This document shows, piece by piece, positions 55,796 to 64,000 of a DNA stretch of 64,000 nt; positions within the stretch are counted from its first letter, which is position 1; the number at the start of each line of letters is the position of its first letter. The stretch covers positions 22,573,001 through 22,637,000 of the forward strand of contig OX419758.1 of NCBI GenBank assembly GCA_948567375.1, written 5' to 3'. Position numbers and translations under genes: made by a program. The notes beneath the pieces are model-generated. The model searched no databases. It saw nothing but the letters and a program-made list of their open reading frames with translations, and was not told the DNA's origin. The stretch comes from Lunularia cruciata. Its lineage: Eukaryota > Streptophyta > Marchantiopsida > Lunulariales > Lunulariaceae.

Positions 55796-56474
55796 TGTAA
55801 CACCCATTTGTGCATGTGTGTGGTATTGTGATATTTAGCTTGGTATTACAAGTACTTAAGAGATATTATTTATATAGAGATAAAGGATGGTTCTATATTA
55901 GTCATGGTTAGCTAAAGTTAGTCATAGCTAAGATAGATGGGACCTTACTTTAGAGGAAGTAGAAAAGATGAGCACCACTATTTTGGATTTTAGTGTGTTG
56001 ACTTGGTATTATTCCTAGGTGTTTGGCTTTGGGGAAAGAGTTGAGAACTCTTGGGCCCGCAAGCCTTTTTGTTTTGGATTCTTCTTTAGTCCAAGGATAG
56101 CCCATGTGAAGGAATCCTTGCTTTAGTGGTTGGGTCAAGATAAGAGGAATATGCCCATGTGAATGGATATTCCTTTCTACTTTTTGACTTTACTTGACTT
56201 TTAGTCTAGTAACTTGAGTTACTACGGTAATTAGTAACTTTGGTACGTAACTATTTCACAAGTATATAAACAAGGAGTGAGGAGGTACTCATCATCCTTT
56301 CATTTGCAACTATCTCTCTCTCATTGAGTTCTCTAGTGAGCAATGTCTTGAGTCTTGGAGTGTTAGCCTTGGAGGAGTATGATGGAGTTGGGGTTCCTTG
56401 CCTTCTTAGTCCATGGTGCGCTACCATAATAGCCATCAGAGGTTCATCCTGAGTGAGAGACAGGCCGGCTCACA
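55796..56474 (+). repeat. A1 5' LTR
   Basis: 679 bp, TGTAACACCC to CGGCTCACA. TATA box TATATAAA at 56263-56270, preceded by TACGTAAC. It lacks 13 bases near 56145 that the 3' LTR and A2 LTR have. A short minus-strand frame inside the LTR (56138-55950) is a coincidence of sequence. Confidence 0.9.
56263..56270 (+). promoter_or_regulatory. A1 LTR TATA box
   Basis: TATATAAA about 210 bases before the LTR end, so the transcript would start near 56295-56300. The copy in the 3' LTR is at 63399-63406. Confidence 0.6.
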
Positions 56475-56478
56475 TTTT

Positions 56479-56496
56479 TGGTTCCGTTGCCGGGAC
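56479..56496 (+). other. A1 primer binding site (tRNA-Asp type)
   Basis: TGGTTCCGTTGCCGGGAC follows the LTR after four T. The plant tRNA-Asp 3' complement is TGGCGCCGTTGCCGGGGA, so 15 of 18 positions match. This primer is typical of Athila/Tat-type gypsy elements. Confidence 0.7.
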
Positions 56497-57310
56497 CTCT
56501 CTAGAAGGCAAGATAATGTTCCGCGTCCAATTCTAAATTAGGCAGAAGGAGGCTATGAGAGCTCACTTGGAGAGAACATTAGGAGAGGAGAGGGCTGAAC
56601 TTATGTTAGAGAACCAAGATCCATTTGTATACCCTGTAGTTCATTATGATGTCTTTGAGGTGATTTTGTACATCTTGTACACATGAGAGGAATTGGAGAG
56701 ATTGTGTGAGGTGGATTGCAGATTTTGGGGATTAAGGTGATTTTGGGCAAAATCTCAAGTTTGAGATCTGGACTTGAGATTTCTACACATGATAGCTTGG
56801 GTTATCTTTCAGTTAGCACACTTAAAATTATTGAGAGAGCTTCTATGCGCACTGGGCTAGAATTTTTGAAAGTTGATAGGGTAAAGTGCTCCCGCAACTG
56901 CATGCTCTCTGGAAAATTGTACAGAGTCTGCCATTTCTTCAATTTTTAGTGAATTGTCCTGAAAGTTTCCAAGAAAATTCAGTGCATTGTATCCTACCTG
57001 GTGCCACAAAAATTAGAGAGAGATCATTTTTGCGCAGTGCGTTATGAGTTTTTGAAGTGAGGGGGGTGGTTTTCAGACCAAATCTGAAATATGGGTGCTG
57101 AATAGAAAGGTGTCTAGGCCAAATAGCTCGATGAAAAGATCTAAAATTTTGCAGGGAGGGACGCCCTAGAGTTGTGATCAAGTGTGGAAAATTTCAGAGG
57201 ACTGTGACATATTTGTTGGGAGATTTGAGTGACATTGTGAGGAAGGGTCAATTCTGCAGAGTGGAGATCTCATGCATGAGAAGTTTGAGATCAACAAAAA
57301 GCATGTTTGA
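56497..57310 (+). other. A1 leader, 5' part, no clear gene
   Basis: Transcribed leader sequence with several short frames (for example 56716-56949) and no recognised domain. An unusually long leader: about 1.55 kb separates the PBS from gag. Confidence 0.5.
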
Positions 57311-57808
57311 GTGTTTAGATTCATCTTTGGGAACATGGAGGGTCATCAAGAGTGGAAATTGAGATTATGCAAGGTTCCCCAAGGGTTTGAGGTGATTGTA
57401 GGGGTGGATTTGAGGAAAAGAGAGTTTACAATAGAATTTGAAGAGAGTGTTGAGAGGATCCAAAAACCTACACCACTTGGAGGAAAGAGTGAGTCTAAGT
57501 GCTTTCTATGTGGAGAGAAGGGACATAAGGCAAGTTCATGTCCATTAACCTTTGAGAGCAAGAGATTGAGGGAAAGGAGAGGCTTACTTGACTTGGGTTT
57601 GCATGTTGGACCTTCTTCACCAAGATTGGGAGGGAGAAGATCTAAGACCAAGGAGTTGTGTGAGGTTTGTGGAGTTGAAGGACTTCCAAAAGGACATGAG
57701 TGTAGTGGAGTAAAAGCACTTTTGGAAACTTTGGTGAAGGATCTTGGAGAGAGTCTTAGTACAGCTACAGAAATACTACCACCTTCATCAGCTAGTTCTC
57801 AAGATTAG
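57311..57808 (+). CDS. A1 accessory ORF: small protein with two Cys/His clusters
   Basis: A 165-codon frame, in a different frame from gag-pol and ending 235 bases before it. Residues 64-77 form a CCHC zinc knuckle (C64-x2-C67-x4-H72-x4-C77), followed by a basic Arg-rich stretch (about residues 84-113) and a second cluster C117-x2-C120-x8-H129-x-C131. The N-terminal 60 residues contain K-V-P-Q-G-F-E and a strand-rich pattern. CCHC knuckles bind single-stranded nucleic acid. The gag-pol ORF has its own knuckle, so this is additional. Possible roles are an RNA chaperone, a silencing-related factor or a captured host exon. The true start could be downstream of the first ATG. Confidence 0.5.
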   Translation: MFRFIFGNMEGHQEWKLRLCKVPQGFEVIVGVDLRKREFTIEFEESVERIQKPTPLGGKSESKCFLCGEKGHKASSCPLTFESKRLRERRGLLDLGLHVGPSSPRLGGRRSKTKELCEVCGVEGLPKGHECSGVKALLETLVKDLGESLSTATEILPPSSASSQD

Positions 57809-57974
57809 TGATGGAGATAATCTTTCAACTTATGGATAAACTATCCATGAGAGTTAGATTAATATGCACTCTAGGATTTGATGTTGCTATAGAAATCTTG
57901 GAGCAACCTGAACCTTTTGTGTTCCCTAGAGTGGATTATTCTCAGATGGTGTTAGTCATGTATATACTCTATTA

Positions 57975-58036
57975 GTAATAGAGTGAGAAAAAAAAAAAGA
58001 GAAAAAAAAAATTAAGAGAAAAGAAAGATAGTGAGG
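57975..58036 (+). other. Purine tract directly before gag-pol start
   Basis: Sixty bases that are almost entirely A and G, including two long A-runs, end eight bases before the gag-pol ATG (58044). Such a tract could aid internal or reinitiated translation after the upstream ORF, but this is inference. It also makes sequencing or assembly errors likely here. Confidence 0.4.
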
Positions 58037-58043
58037 GGTTAAG

Positions 58044-61000
58044 ATGGGGAAACTTCCGGTTTTCTTTGGCAAGGATGGAGAAGATGTGGAGGCCTTTGTG
58101 AGAGACTTCAAGAGAGCTTGCATAGGAAACAATGAGAGGAGGAAGAATGAGTGGGCCTCATTATTACCAGATTTCTTTGAGGATGCAGCACTTACATGGT
58201 ATGAGTCAGAATACCAAAAGAGAGAGAGGAGAGAGGGGGAAGAGGAGTCTTGGGAGACTTTGACTTCAGCACTCATTGAGAACTTTCTTCCTGATGAGAG
58301 TTATGAGAGATTGATGAGTGAGGTTACATTTCTCAAGCAAGGAGATGGAGAGAAAGTGAGGGTCTATGTGGAAAGAGTGGAAAAGTTGGAGTCCAGATTT
58401 CGCATAGTGTTGAGGAAGGGTGGGGATGATGTGGAGACTACAATGATTGGCATAGGGGCCATGCTCACCAAGAATTTTGTGGGAGGATTGAGACCACAAA
58501 TTAGAAGCAAGGTGAGATATGAGAAACCTTCTTCCAAGGTTGAAGCTATCAAGATTGCAATTCGTATGGAGGAGAGTTTGGAAGGGGATGAGAGTGATTT
58601 GGTGGTGAAGGAGGTTGTGCATCCTCCTCAAGGCTACAAGTATGGTGGAACTTCTGATACTTTGGTGACAAGGGTTGCACCACAAGTAGTAGTTGCTCCA
58701 ATTCCTGCACCTCCACCAAAAGATCCACTCCAAACCATCACAGAACAACTTGCGGATCTCAAGATCAATGTGGTGCAACTATGGGAGAAGAGAGAGGTGG
58801 ATCAGAATGTAGGGAGAGGACCTAGGAGTTATGGAAACTATCCATATAGAGGAGGCCAACCAGCCAACAATTTCAATGATAGAAATTGTTTTGGTTGTGG
58901 AGGAAGAGGCCATATCCAAAGGAATTGCCCAAATTCCACTTACCATGGAGGAAGGGGTTATGAGGGAGCCAATAGAGGGAAAGAGGGAGGTAGTGAAACC
59001 CAAGTGGCTCCTAATCCCAACAAAGGTAAGGGGATAGCATCCATAGATGTGGTTGAGAGCAAGTATGAGAAGGGAGAGTGCTCAAACTCCAAGGGTCTTA
59101 ATTTGGAGCTTTTGGCACAAGAGAAGAAGAGAGCTCGTTTTGCAGAGGATGTTCACTCTTCTCAAGGATTTACTTCAAGCAAGGATACTCCTATGTCTAC
59201 TAGGAGCACTCGCACCTCAACACCATCAACAACAAAGACTCCAAGGAAGAAGTTGGGGATGGAGGACTTCTTGATCTCAAAGCAACAATGGAACTACAAT
59301 GTGTTGGAGGATGTTGGTAGTCACAAGGCTAACATCACAGTGGGCCAATTAATTGCTTTGAACCCTACCTTGAGAAAGGAGCTTAGAGGTGGTTTGAGTT
59401 CTACAAGGAGCAAAAAGAAGAAGAAGGCAAAAGTTCCAGTATCAATGGGGGTGGTGGATGCCAAGCCAGCACCATGGGAGGCTTGTGAATATGCCTCCAA
59501 GATTGATGTGAGAGTGAATGGTCACAACATCAAGGATGCATTGGTTGATGGAGGATCAGCAGTGAATGCCATGTCAGAAAGGTTGATGAAGAAGTTGGGT
59601 ATGATACCCTCAAGAGCTTCAACATTTGTGGTGAGCATGGCAAACAAGCAACAAGTTAGACCAGTAGGAGTGATGGATAAGGTGGTAGTTTCAGTTATGG
59701 GAGTTCAAAATCTCATGACTTTCCAAGTCTTGAAGGATTCAAGCTATGACTTACTTCTTGGGAGGCCATGGTTGAGAGCAGCACGCACAACTGATCGATG
59801 GCACAAAGGGTACTTAAGGATTGGGCCATCAAACCATAGAGTCACTGTTCCTGTGACTAACACCACCAACACCTCACATTCAGATACCCCATCTTCTGAT
59901 TATTGGGAATCTGATTCTGAAGGAGGAGCTTCAGGTGTGGACACAAGCATGGAAGAGGAGACTTCCACGGAGGAGGATGAATCTGAATCTGATTCAGATG
60001 TGTATCCTTTGTGTGCTATGGATTTTGCACCTAAGCCAGAGGTTTTGAAGGACCCAGATAAATCACCATTGACACTTGAGGAGGTAGAGAGAAGGTTATC
60101 TACCCTCAAGTATGGCCCAAATGTTACCAAGGAGGAGAAGGTGAGATTTGAGGAGATTTTCCGCAAGTTCATCCATGTGTTTGCTTTTAGTTACAAGGAT
60201 TTGAAGGAAGTCACCTTGGAGGAGCACAAGATAGAGGTGGAGTCACATGCAAGACCAATCCGCCAAAAGCAACGTCGCATTAGCCCACCAATATCTTTGG
60301 TTGTGAAGGAGGAGATTGATAAGCTCAAGGAGGCTGGATTTATCTTTGAGGTGGAGAATTCAGAATGGGTGTCTCCAATTGTCATTGTGAAGAAAAAGAA
60401 TGGCAAGCTTCGGGTATGTGTGGATTACAAGAAGCTCAATGCTGTTACCAAGAAGGACTACTACCCATTGCCATTCATTGATGAGATCTTGGAGGAGGTT
60501 GCAGGTCATGAGAGGTACAGTTTTGGAGATGGTTATAGTGGATATAACCAAATCAAGATTGCACCTGAGCATCAACAACTCACCACATTCACCACACCTT
60601 GGGGAACTTACGCTTTCAAGGTCATGCCTTTTGGGCTTTGCAATGCTCCAGCCACATTCCAACGGTTCATGAACAAGGTATTTGAACCTTTCATTGGGAA
60701 ATTTGTGAGAGATTTCATTGATGACTTTTGTGTCTATGGGAGCAAGGAGGAGCACTTTGAGCACCTAATCAAAGTCTTGCAACGCTTGGATGAGGCAAAT
60801 GCATCACTCAACCCAGAGAAGTGCATTTTTGGATGTGAAGAAGGTCTACTTTTGGGGCACATCATCTCCAAGGATGGAATAGCAGTTGATCCTGAGAAGG
60901 TGAGGAAAATCTCAGACCTTCCATTCCCTTCAAGCTTGACAAAGTTACGCCAATTCTTGGGAATGGTTGGGTACTATAGGAGGTTCATCTTCTCATTTTC

Positions 61001-62870
61001 CAACAAGGCTTATGCATTGACCATCTACATGAAGAAGGGTGTAGATTACATGGTGATTTTGGAAGACAAGGAGGCTCTCAAAGCTTTTGAGGAGCTCAAG
61101 CAATCCCTTGTTGTAGCTCCAATTCTTGCTAAACCTGATTGGAGTAAGCCTTTCATCCTCTACACTGATGCTTCTAATGTAGCTATAGGATGCACTCTTA
61201 GTCAATTAGACCAAGATGGGCATGATCATCCAATAGCTTATGCTAGTAGGCAGATGGTTTCAGCAGAGAAGAACTACTCTGTCACAGAGAGAGAAGGGTT
61301 GGCAGTGATCTTTGGTCTCAAGAAGTTTAGACACTACTTGATTGGAGGGAAAGCCACAATTGTCACGGATCACAAGGCTTTGAAGTACATCTTCAACAAG
61401 CCTAATGTTGAAGGGAGACTAGCAAGGTGGATGATTCTCTTGTCTGAGTATGACTACACAATTGAGGATAGGCCAGGAAAGAAACATGCAAATGCTGATT
61501 TGTTATCTAGAGCCTATGATCATGATGGAGATGAGCCAGTAGATGATTCCTTCCCGGATGAGGAGCTCATGACAATCTCAGTCACTCAAGAGGTTCCAAT
61601 GGAGTACAAGGAGATTGTGGATTTTGTGACAAGAGGTAACTATCCAGAAGGGATGCATGCTAGGGAGAGGAAGGCCCTTGCAGCAAGATCTAGACCTTAC
61701 ACAATGGTGGATGATATTCTTTTTCACCAAGGAGCAGATGGTCTACTTCGAAGAGCAGTGGGTAAGGAAGAGTCTATCCTACTCATAAAGGAGTTTCATG
61801 AAGGTTTAGTATGTGGAGGACACTTTGCAGGAAAGGTGACTGCTTTCAAGATTCTAGATGCAGGTTACCATTGGAGAGGGATTTTCAAGGATTGTCTTGA
61901 TTATTGCAAAACTTGTCATGTTTGTCAAGCTTTTGCTAGAAAGTCTACATCCACTCCACCACTTAGATCAATTCCATTGCTAGGACCCTTTGAGAAGTGG
62001 GGAATTGATTTTGTAGGACCTCTCAATAGAACCCCAAGGAACAATCGGTACATTGTGGTAGTTACTGATTACCTTACCAAGTGGGTTGAGGCTAGACCAT
62101 TGAGGGACAAGAATGAAGATGAAGTGGGTAGATTTCTTTATGAACGCATTATCACTAGGTTTGGATGCCCTTTGGAGTTGGTTTCTGATAGACGAGGAGA
62201 GTTTACAGGAAGCATTACTACAGCCATGCTACGACATTTCTCTATCACACATAGAGTAACTACATCCTATAAGCCAAATTCCAATGGCTTGGCAGAGAGA
62301 ACCAATCAGACCTTGTGCATGATGTTGGCCAAAGATGCAGAAATGGAGGGGGCTAAACATCATTGGGACAAGAGGATTCATGCAGTTTTGTGGGAGTATA
62401 GGACAACCATGAAGACTTCCACTGGATATTCTCCATTCCAATTGGTGTATGGTATTGAGTCTACCTTACCTATTCACTTTGATCTTCCTACCTTCCAAAG
62501 CATTCATAGGAGATTGAAGAAAGCACAAGGAAGTGATGCAGAGAAGTCAAGGAAGGATCAACTCATGGAGTTGGAAGAGGCAAGAGCAGTTGCTATGGTT
62601 CGAGTGGAGCAAGCCCAAAGGAAACAAAAGGAGAGCTATGACAAGAGGCAAGGCAAGAAGAAGGTGGAGCCTTTCAAAGAAGGTGATTGGGTAATGTTGT
62701 TTGATTCCATTCGATTCAAGAGAGTACAAAAGAAGTTTTTGCCTAAGTACTTTGGACCTTTCATAGTAGAGAAGGTGTGGGGAAATTACACTTATGATCT
62801 CAAGGAGTTGGGAGGAAGACACTTTGATAGGATTAACCATGATAAGTTGAAGATGTACCATAGAAGGTAG
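58044..62870 (+). CDS. gag-pol: A1 gag-pol polyprotein, intact, 1608 aa
   Basis: A single frame without stops. Gag occupies about residues 1-270 with a capsid core (L-T-W-Y-E-S near 55) and the zinc knuckle C282-x2-C285-x4-H290-x4-C295. Protease has D-G-G-S-A at 502-506 and L-L-L-G-R-P-W later. RT has D-Y-K-K-L-N, F-G-L-C-N-A-P and catalytic F-I-D-D at 891-894. RNase H has Y-T-D-A-S at 1040-1044. Integrase has H1252, H1260, C1291 and C1294, and the catalytic triad D1322, D1382, E1418 with the classic 35-residue D-to-E spacing. The C-terminus ends without a chromodomain. All key residues are present, so the protein should be processed into functional enzymes. Gag and pol share one frame, so no frameshift or readthrough signal separates them. 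The ATG at 58044 begins M-G-K-L-P-V-F-F. Confidence 0.9.
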   Translation: MGKLPVFFGKDGEDVEAFVRDFKRACIGNNERRKNEWASLLPDFFEDAALTWYESEYQKRERREGEEESWETLTSALIENFLPDESYERLMSEVTFLKQGDGEKVRVYVERVEKLESRFRIVLRKGGDDVETTMIGIGAMLTKNFVGGLRPQIRSKVRYEKPSSKVEAIKIAIRMEESLEGDESDLVVKEVVHPPQGYKYGGTSDTLVTRVAPQVVVAPIPAPPPKDPLQTITEQLADLKINVVQLWEKREVDQNVGRGPRSYGNYPYRGGQPANNFNDRNCFGCGGRGHIQRNCPNSTYHGGRGYEGANRGKEGGSETQVAPNPNKGKGIASIDVVESKYEKGECSNSKGLNLELLAQEKKRARFAEDVHSSQGFTSSKDTPMSTRSTRTSTPSTTKTPRKKLGMEDFLISKQQWNYNVLEDVGSHKANITVGQLIALNPTLRKELRGGLSSTRSKKKKKAKVPVSMGVVDAKPAPWEACEYASKIDVRVNGHNIKDALVDGGSAVNAMSERLMKKLGMIPSRASTFVVSMANKQQVRPVGVMDKVVVSVMGVQNLMTFQVLKDSSYDLLLGRPWLRAARTTDRWHKGYLRIGPSNHRVTVPVTNTTNTSHSDTPSSDYWESDSEGGASGVDTSMEEETSTEEDESESDSDVYPLCAMDFAPKPEVLKDPDKSPLTLEEVERRLSTLKYGPNVTKEEKVRFEEIFRKFIHVFAFSYKDLKEVTLEEHKIEVESHARPIRQKQRRISPPISLVVKEEIDKLKEAGFIFEVENSEWVSPIVIVKKKNGKLRVCVDYKKLNAVTKKDYYPLPFIDEILEEVAGHERYSFGDGYSGYNQIKIAPEHQQLTTFTTPWGTYAFKVMPFGLCNAPATFQRFMNKVFEPFIGKFVRDFIDDFCVYGSKEEHFEHLIKVLQRLDEANASLNPEKCIFGCEEGLLLGHIISKDGIAVDPEKVRKISDLPFPSSLTKLRQFLGMVGYYRRFIFSFSNKAYALTIYMKKGVDYMVILEDKEALKAFEELKQSLVVAPILAKPDWSKPFILYTDASNVAIGCTLSQLDQDGHDHPIAYASRQMVSAEKNYSVTEREGLAVIFGLKKFRHYLIGGKATIVTDHKALKYIFNKPNVEGRLARWMILLSEYDYTIEDRPGKKHANADLLSRAYDHDGDEPVDDSFPDEELMTISVTQEVPMEYKEIVDFVTRGNYPEGMHARERKALAARSRPYTMVDDILFHQGADGLLRRAVGKEESILLIKEFHEGLVCGGHFAGKVTAFKILDAGYHWRGIFKDCLDYCKTCHVCQAFARKSTSTPPLRSIPLLGPFEKWGIDFVGPLNRTPRNNRYIVVVTDYLTKWVEARPLRDKNEDEVGRFLYERIITRFGCPLELVSDRRGEFTGSITTAMLRHFSITHRVTTSYKPNSNGLAERTNQTLCMMLAKDAEMEGAKHHWDKRIHAVLWEYRTTMKTSTGYSPFQLVYGIESTLPIHFDLPTFQSIHRRLKKAQGSDAEKSRKDQLMELEEARAVAMVRVEQAQRKQKESYDKRQGKKKVEPFKEGDWVMLFDSIRFKRVQKKFLPKYFGPFIVEKVWGNYTYDLKELGGRHFDRINHDKLKMYHRR

Positions 62871-62903
62871 AGAGACCTTCACTTTGAGGACAAAGTGAAA
62901 ACT

Positions 62904-62918
62904 TAGTCCGGGGGTAAA
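62904..62918 (+). other. A1 polypurine tract
   Basis: GTCCGGGGGTAAA immediately before the 3' LTR; the run of G/A is the expected plus-strand primer. In A2 the same site is degraded (CCAATGGTAAA, minus strand). Confidence 0.7.
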
Positions 62919-63610
62919 TGTAACACCCATTTGTGCATGTGTGTGGTATTGTGATATTTAGCTTGGTATTACAAGTACTTAAGAGATATTATTTATATAG
63001 AGATAAAGGATGGTTCTATATTAGTCATGGTTAGCTAAAGTTAGTCATAGCTAAGATAGATGGGACCTTACTTTAGAGGAAGTAGAAAAGATGAGCACCA
63101 CTATTTTGGATTTTAGTGTGTTGACTTGGTATTATTCCTAGGTGTTTGGCTTTGGGGAAAGAGTTGAGAACTCTTGGGCCCGCAAGCCTTTTTGTTTTGG
63201 ATTCTTCTTTAGTCCAAGGATAGCCCATGTGAAGGAATCCTTGCTTTAGTGGTTGGGTCAAGATAAGACCACATGCTTAGGGGAATATGCCCATGTGAAT
63301 GGATATTCCTTTCTACTTTTTGACTTTACTTGACTTTTAGTCTAGTAACTTGAGTTACTACGGTAATTAGTAACTTTGGTACGTAACTATTTCACAAGTA
63401 TATAAACAAGGAGTGAGGAGGTACTCATCATCCTTTCATTTGCAACTATCTCTCTCTCATTGAGTTCTCTAGTGAGCAATGTCTTGAGTCTTGGAGTGTT
63501 AGCCTTGGAGGAGTATGATGGAGTTGGGGTTCCTTGCCTTCTTAGTCCATGGTGCGCTACCATAATAGCCATCAGAGGTTCATCCTGAGTGAGAGACAGG
63601 CCGGCTCACA
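62919..63610 (+). repeat. A1 3' LTR
   Basis: 692 bp, TGTAACACCC to CGGCTCACA. Identical by eye to the 5' LTR apart from 13 extra bases (ACCACATGCTTAG region near 63268-63281). Confidence 0.9.
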
Positions 63611-63614
63611 GGCC
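63611..63614 (+). repeat. A1 target-site duplication, right copy
   Basis: GGCC, matching 55792-55795. Confidence 0.6.
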
Positions 63615-64000
63615 GGCATATAGCAAATGGTTGCTATCTGACTACCTTTGAGTTTGTGCTTCCTCCTCCTGGATGAAGGTGCTCATTATCTCCTCTACTG
63701 TGAGTCGGCTAAGTTGTACCCACAGTCCTTGAATTAATGTGTCATACGAGGGTGGCATAGATTTGATTAGATTGGCTATTTCATCTTCTAGTTCCACGAT
63801 TACATTCATTGCCTGCAATTGAGCTATTAGGGTCTTGAACATATTGAGATGTTGGGTGACTGATTGCCTTGCTTGCATCCGCAGATGCCAAAATTGGCTT
63901 TTAAGGTGGGACTTAGTGATTAAGTCAGACTGTGCATAATTGCATTCAAGCATTTGCCAGGCTTCATGCGCGGCTGTGCATGAAATGATGAGCCCCATTA
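63615..64000 (-). pseudogene. gag: F (Ty1/copia) gag, N-terminal portion at window edge
   Basis: The minus-strand frame 63998-63642 matches copia UBN2-type gag: A-H-E-A-W-Q-M-L-E near the start, L-K-S-Q-F-W-H-L-R-M, then P-P-S-Y-D-T-L-I-Q-G-L and L-T-V-E-E-I-M-S-T-F. A TAG follows Q-T-Q-R. The beginning lies beyond the window. Gag continues on the far side of A1 at 55795 with the zinc knuckle, showing that A1 interrupted it. Confidence 0.75.

Larger units (their letters stand above)
55796..63610 (+). mobile_element. A1: nearly pristine Ty3/gypsy element (7815 bp), Athila/Tat-like, inserted in F
   Basis: LTRs 55796-56474 and 62919-63610 are identical by eye except for one 13-base deletion in the 5' LTR. 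Then come a tRNA-Asp PBS, a long leader with an extra zinc-knuckle ORF (57311-57808), one uninterrupted 1608-codon gag-pol (58044-62870), and a polypurine tract. No chromodomain is present. The integrase N-terminal wording (C-G-G-H-F, C-K-T-C-x-x-C-Q) and the tRNA-Asp primer fit the Athila/Tat branch. Near-identical LTRs and an intact ORF mean very recent transposition, so this copy may still be active. Confidence 0.9.

Noticed and set aside
58266-58778. 170-codon frame antisense to A1 gag-pol
   Set aside because: It is a shadow of the real 1608-codon frame. The same holds for the other minus-strand frames across 58000-62900.
60711-60722. F-I-D-D instead of Y-x-D-D in A1 RT as a defect
   Set aside because: F-I-D-D and F-L-D-D are normal variants in Ty3/gypsy RTs; both catalytic Asp are present.
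1-64000. tRNA genes, intact rRNA genes or intact host genes
   Set aside because: None was recognised on either strand by reading; only the rRNA relic at 16493-16620 was seen.

Overview
This window reads as nuclear DNA of a large, repeat-rich land-plant genome. It contains Ty3/gypsy elements primed by plant tRNA-Asp and tRNA-iMet, a Ty1/copia element, long intergenic AT-rich tracts and a decayed organelle-derived segment. The species cannot be named from sequence alone. A LINE with a restriction-like endonuclease and a gypsy family carrying a DNA methyltransferase domain would be unusual for a flowering plant, so a fern, lycophyte, gymnosperm or bryophyte is my guess (inference). I found no intact host gene, tRNA gene or CRISPR array. 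Nearly all coding sequence belongs to transposable elements, and only one element looks potentially autonomous.

Layout. 1-745: edge of a minus-strand LTR element. 746-13780: C1, a decayed plus-strand gypsy element (gag, protease, DNMT3-like cytosine methyltransferase, RT-RNase H-integrase), interrupted at about 6150-9862 by segment E, which carries a decayed acidic, coiled-coil ORF. C1 sits in D1 (13781-15515), a minus-strand LINE fragment. 15516-23325: low-repeat island with a mitochondrial-like insertion (including an SSU rRNA fragment), a degenerate tandem repeat, a GC-rich insert and one promoter-like site. 23326-48136: C2, a second methyltransferase-bearing gypsy copy, split by a nest at 31252-47436. 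The nest holds minus-strand chromovirus copies B2a and B2b, the full-length plus-strand chromovirus B1 (32640-38108) inserted in B2a, a solo LTR (39378-39802), and a truncated minus-strand copy, A2, of the intact family. 50650-54215: D2, a fuller copy of the LINE. 54750-64000: minus-strand copia element F, split by A1 (55796-63610), a nearly pristine gypsy element with one uninterrupted 1608-codon gag-pol.

Two things stand out. First, gypsy family C encodes, between protease and RT, a domain with the ordered motifs of DNMT3-type C5-cytosine methyltransferases, visible in both copies. Such an element may once have been able to write DNA methylation. Second, the chromovirus B LTRs hold arrays of heat-shock elements (GAA-nn-TTC repeats) just upstream of the TATA box, as in the heat-activated Arabidopsis element ONSEN. 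Other points are A1's extra zinc-knuckle ORF, the LINE with a C2H2 finger and an RLE-like domain, and an excess of stops at CAG/CAA/CGA codons that fits loss of methylated cytosines.
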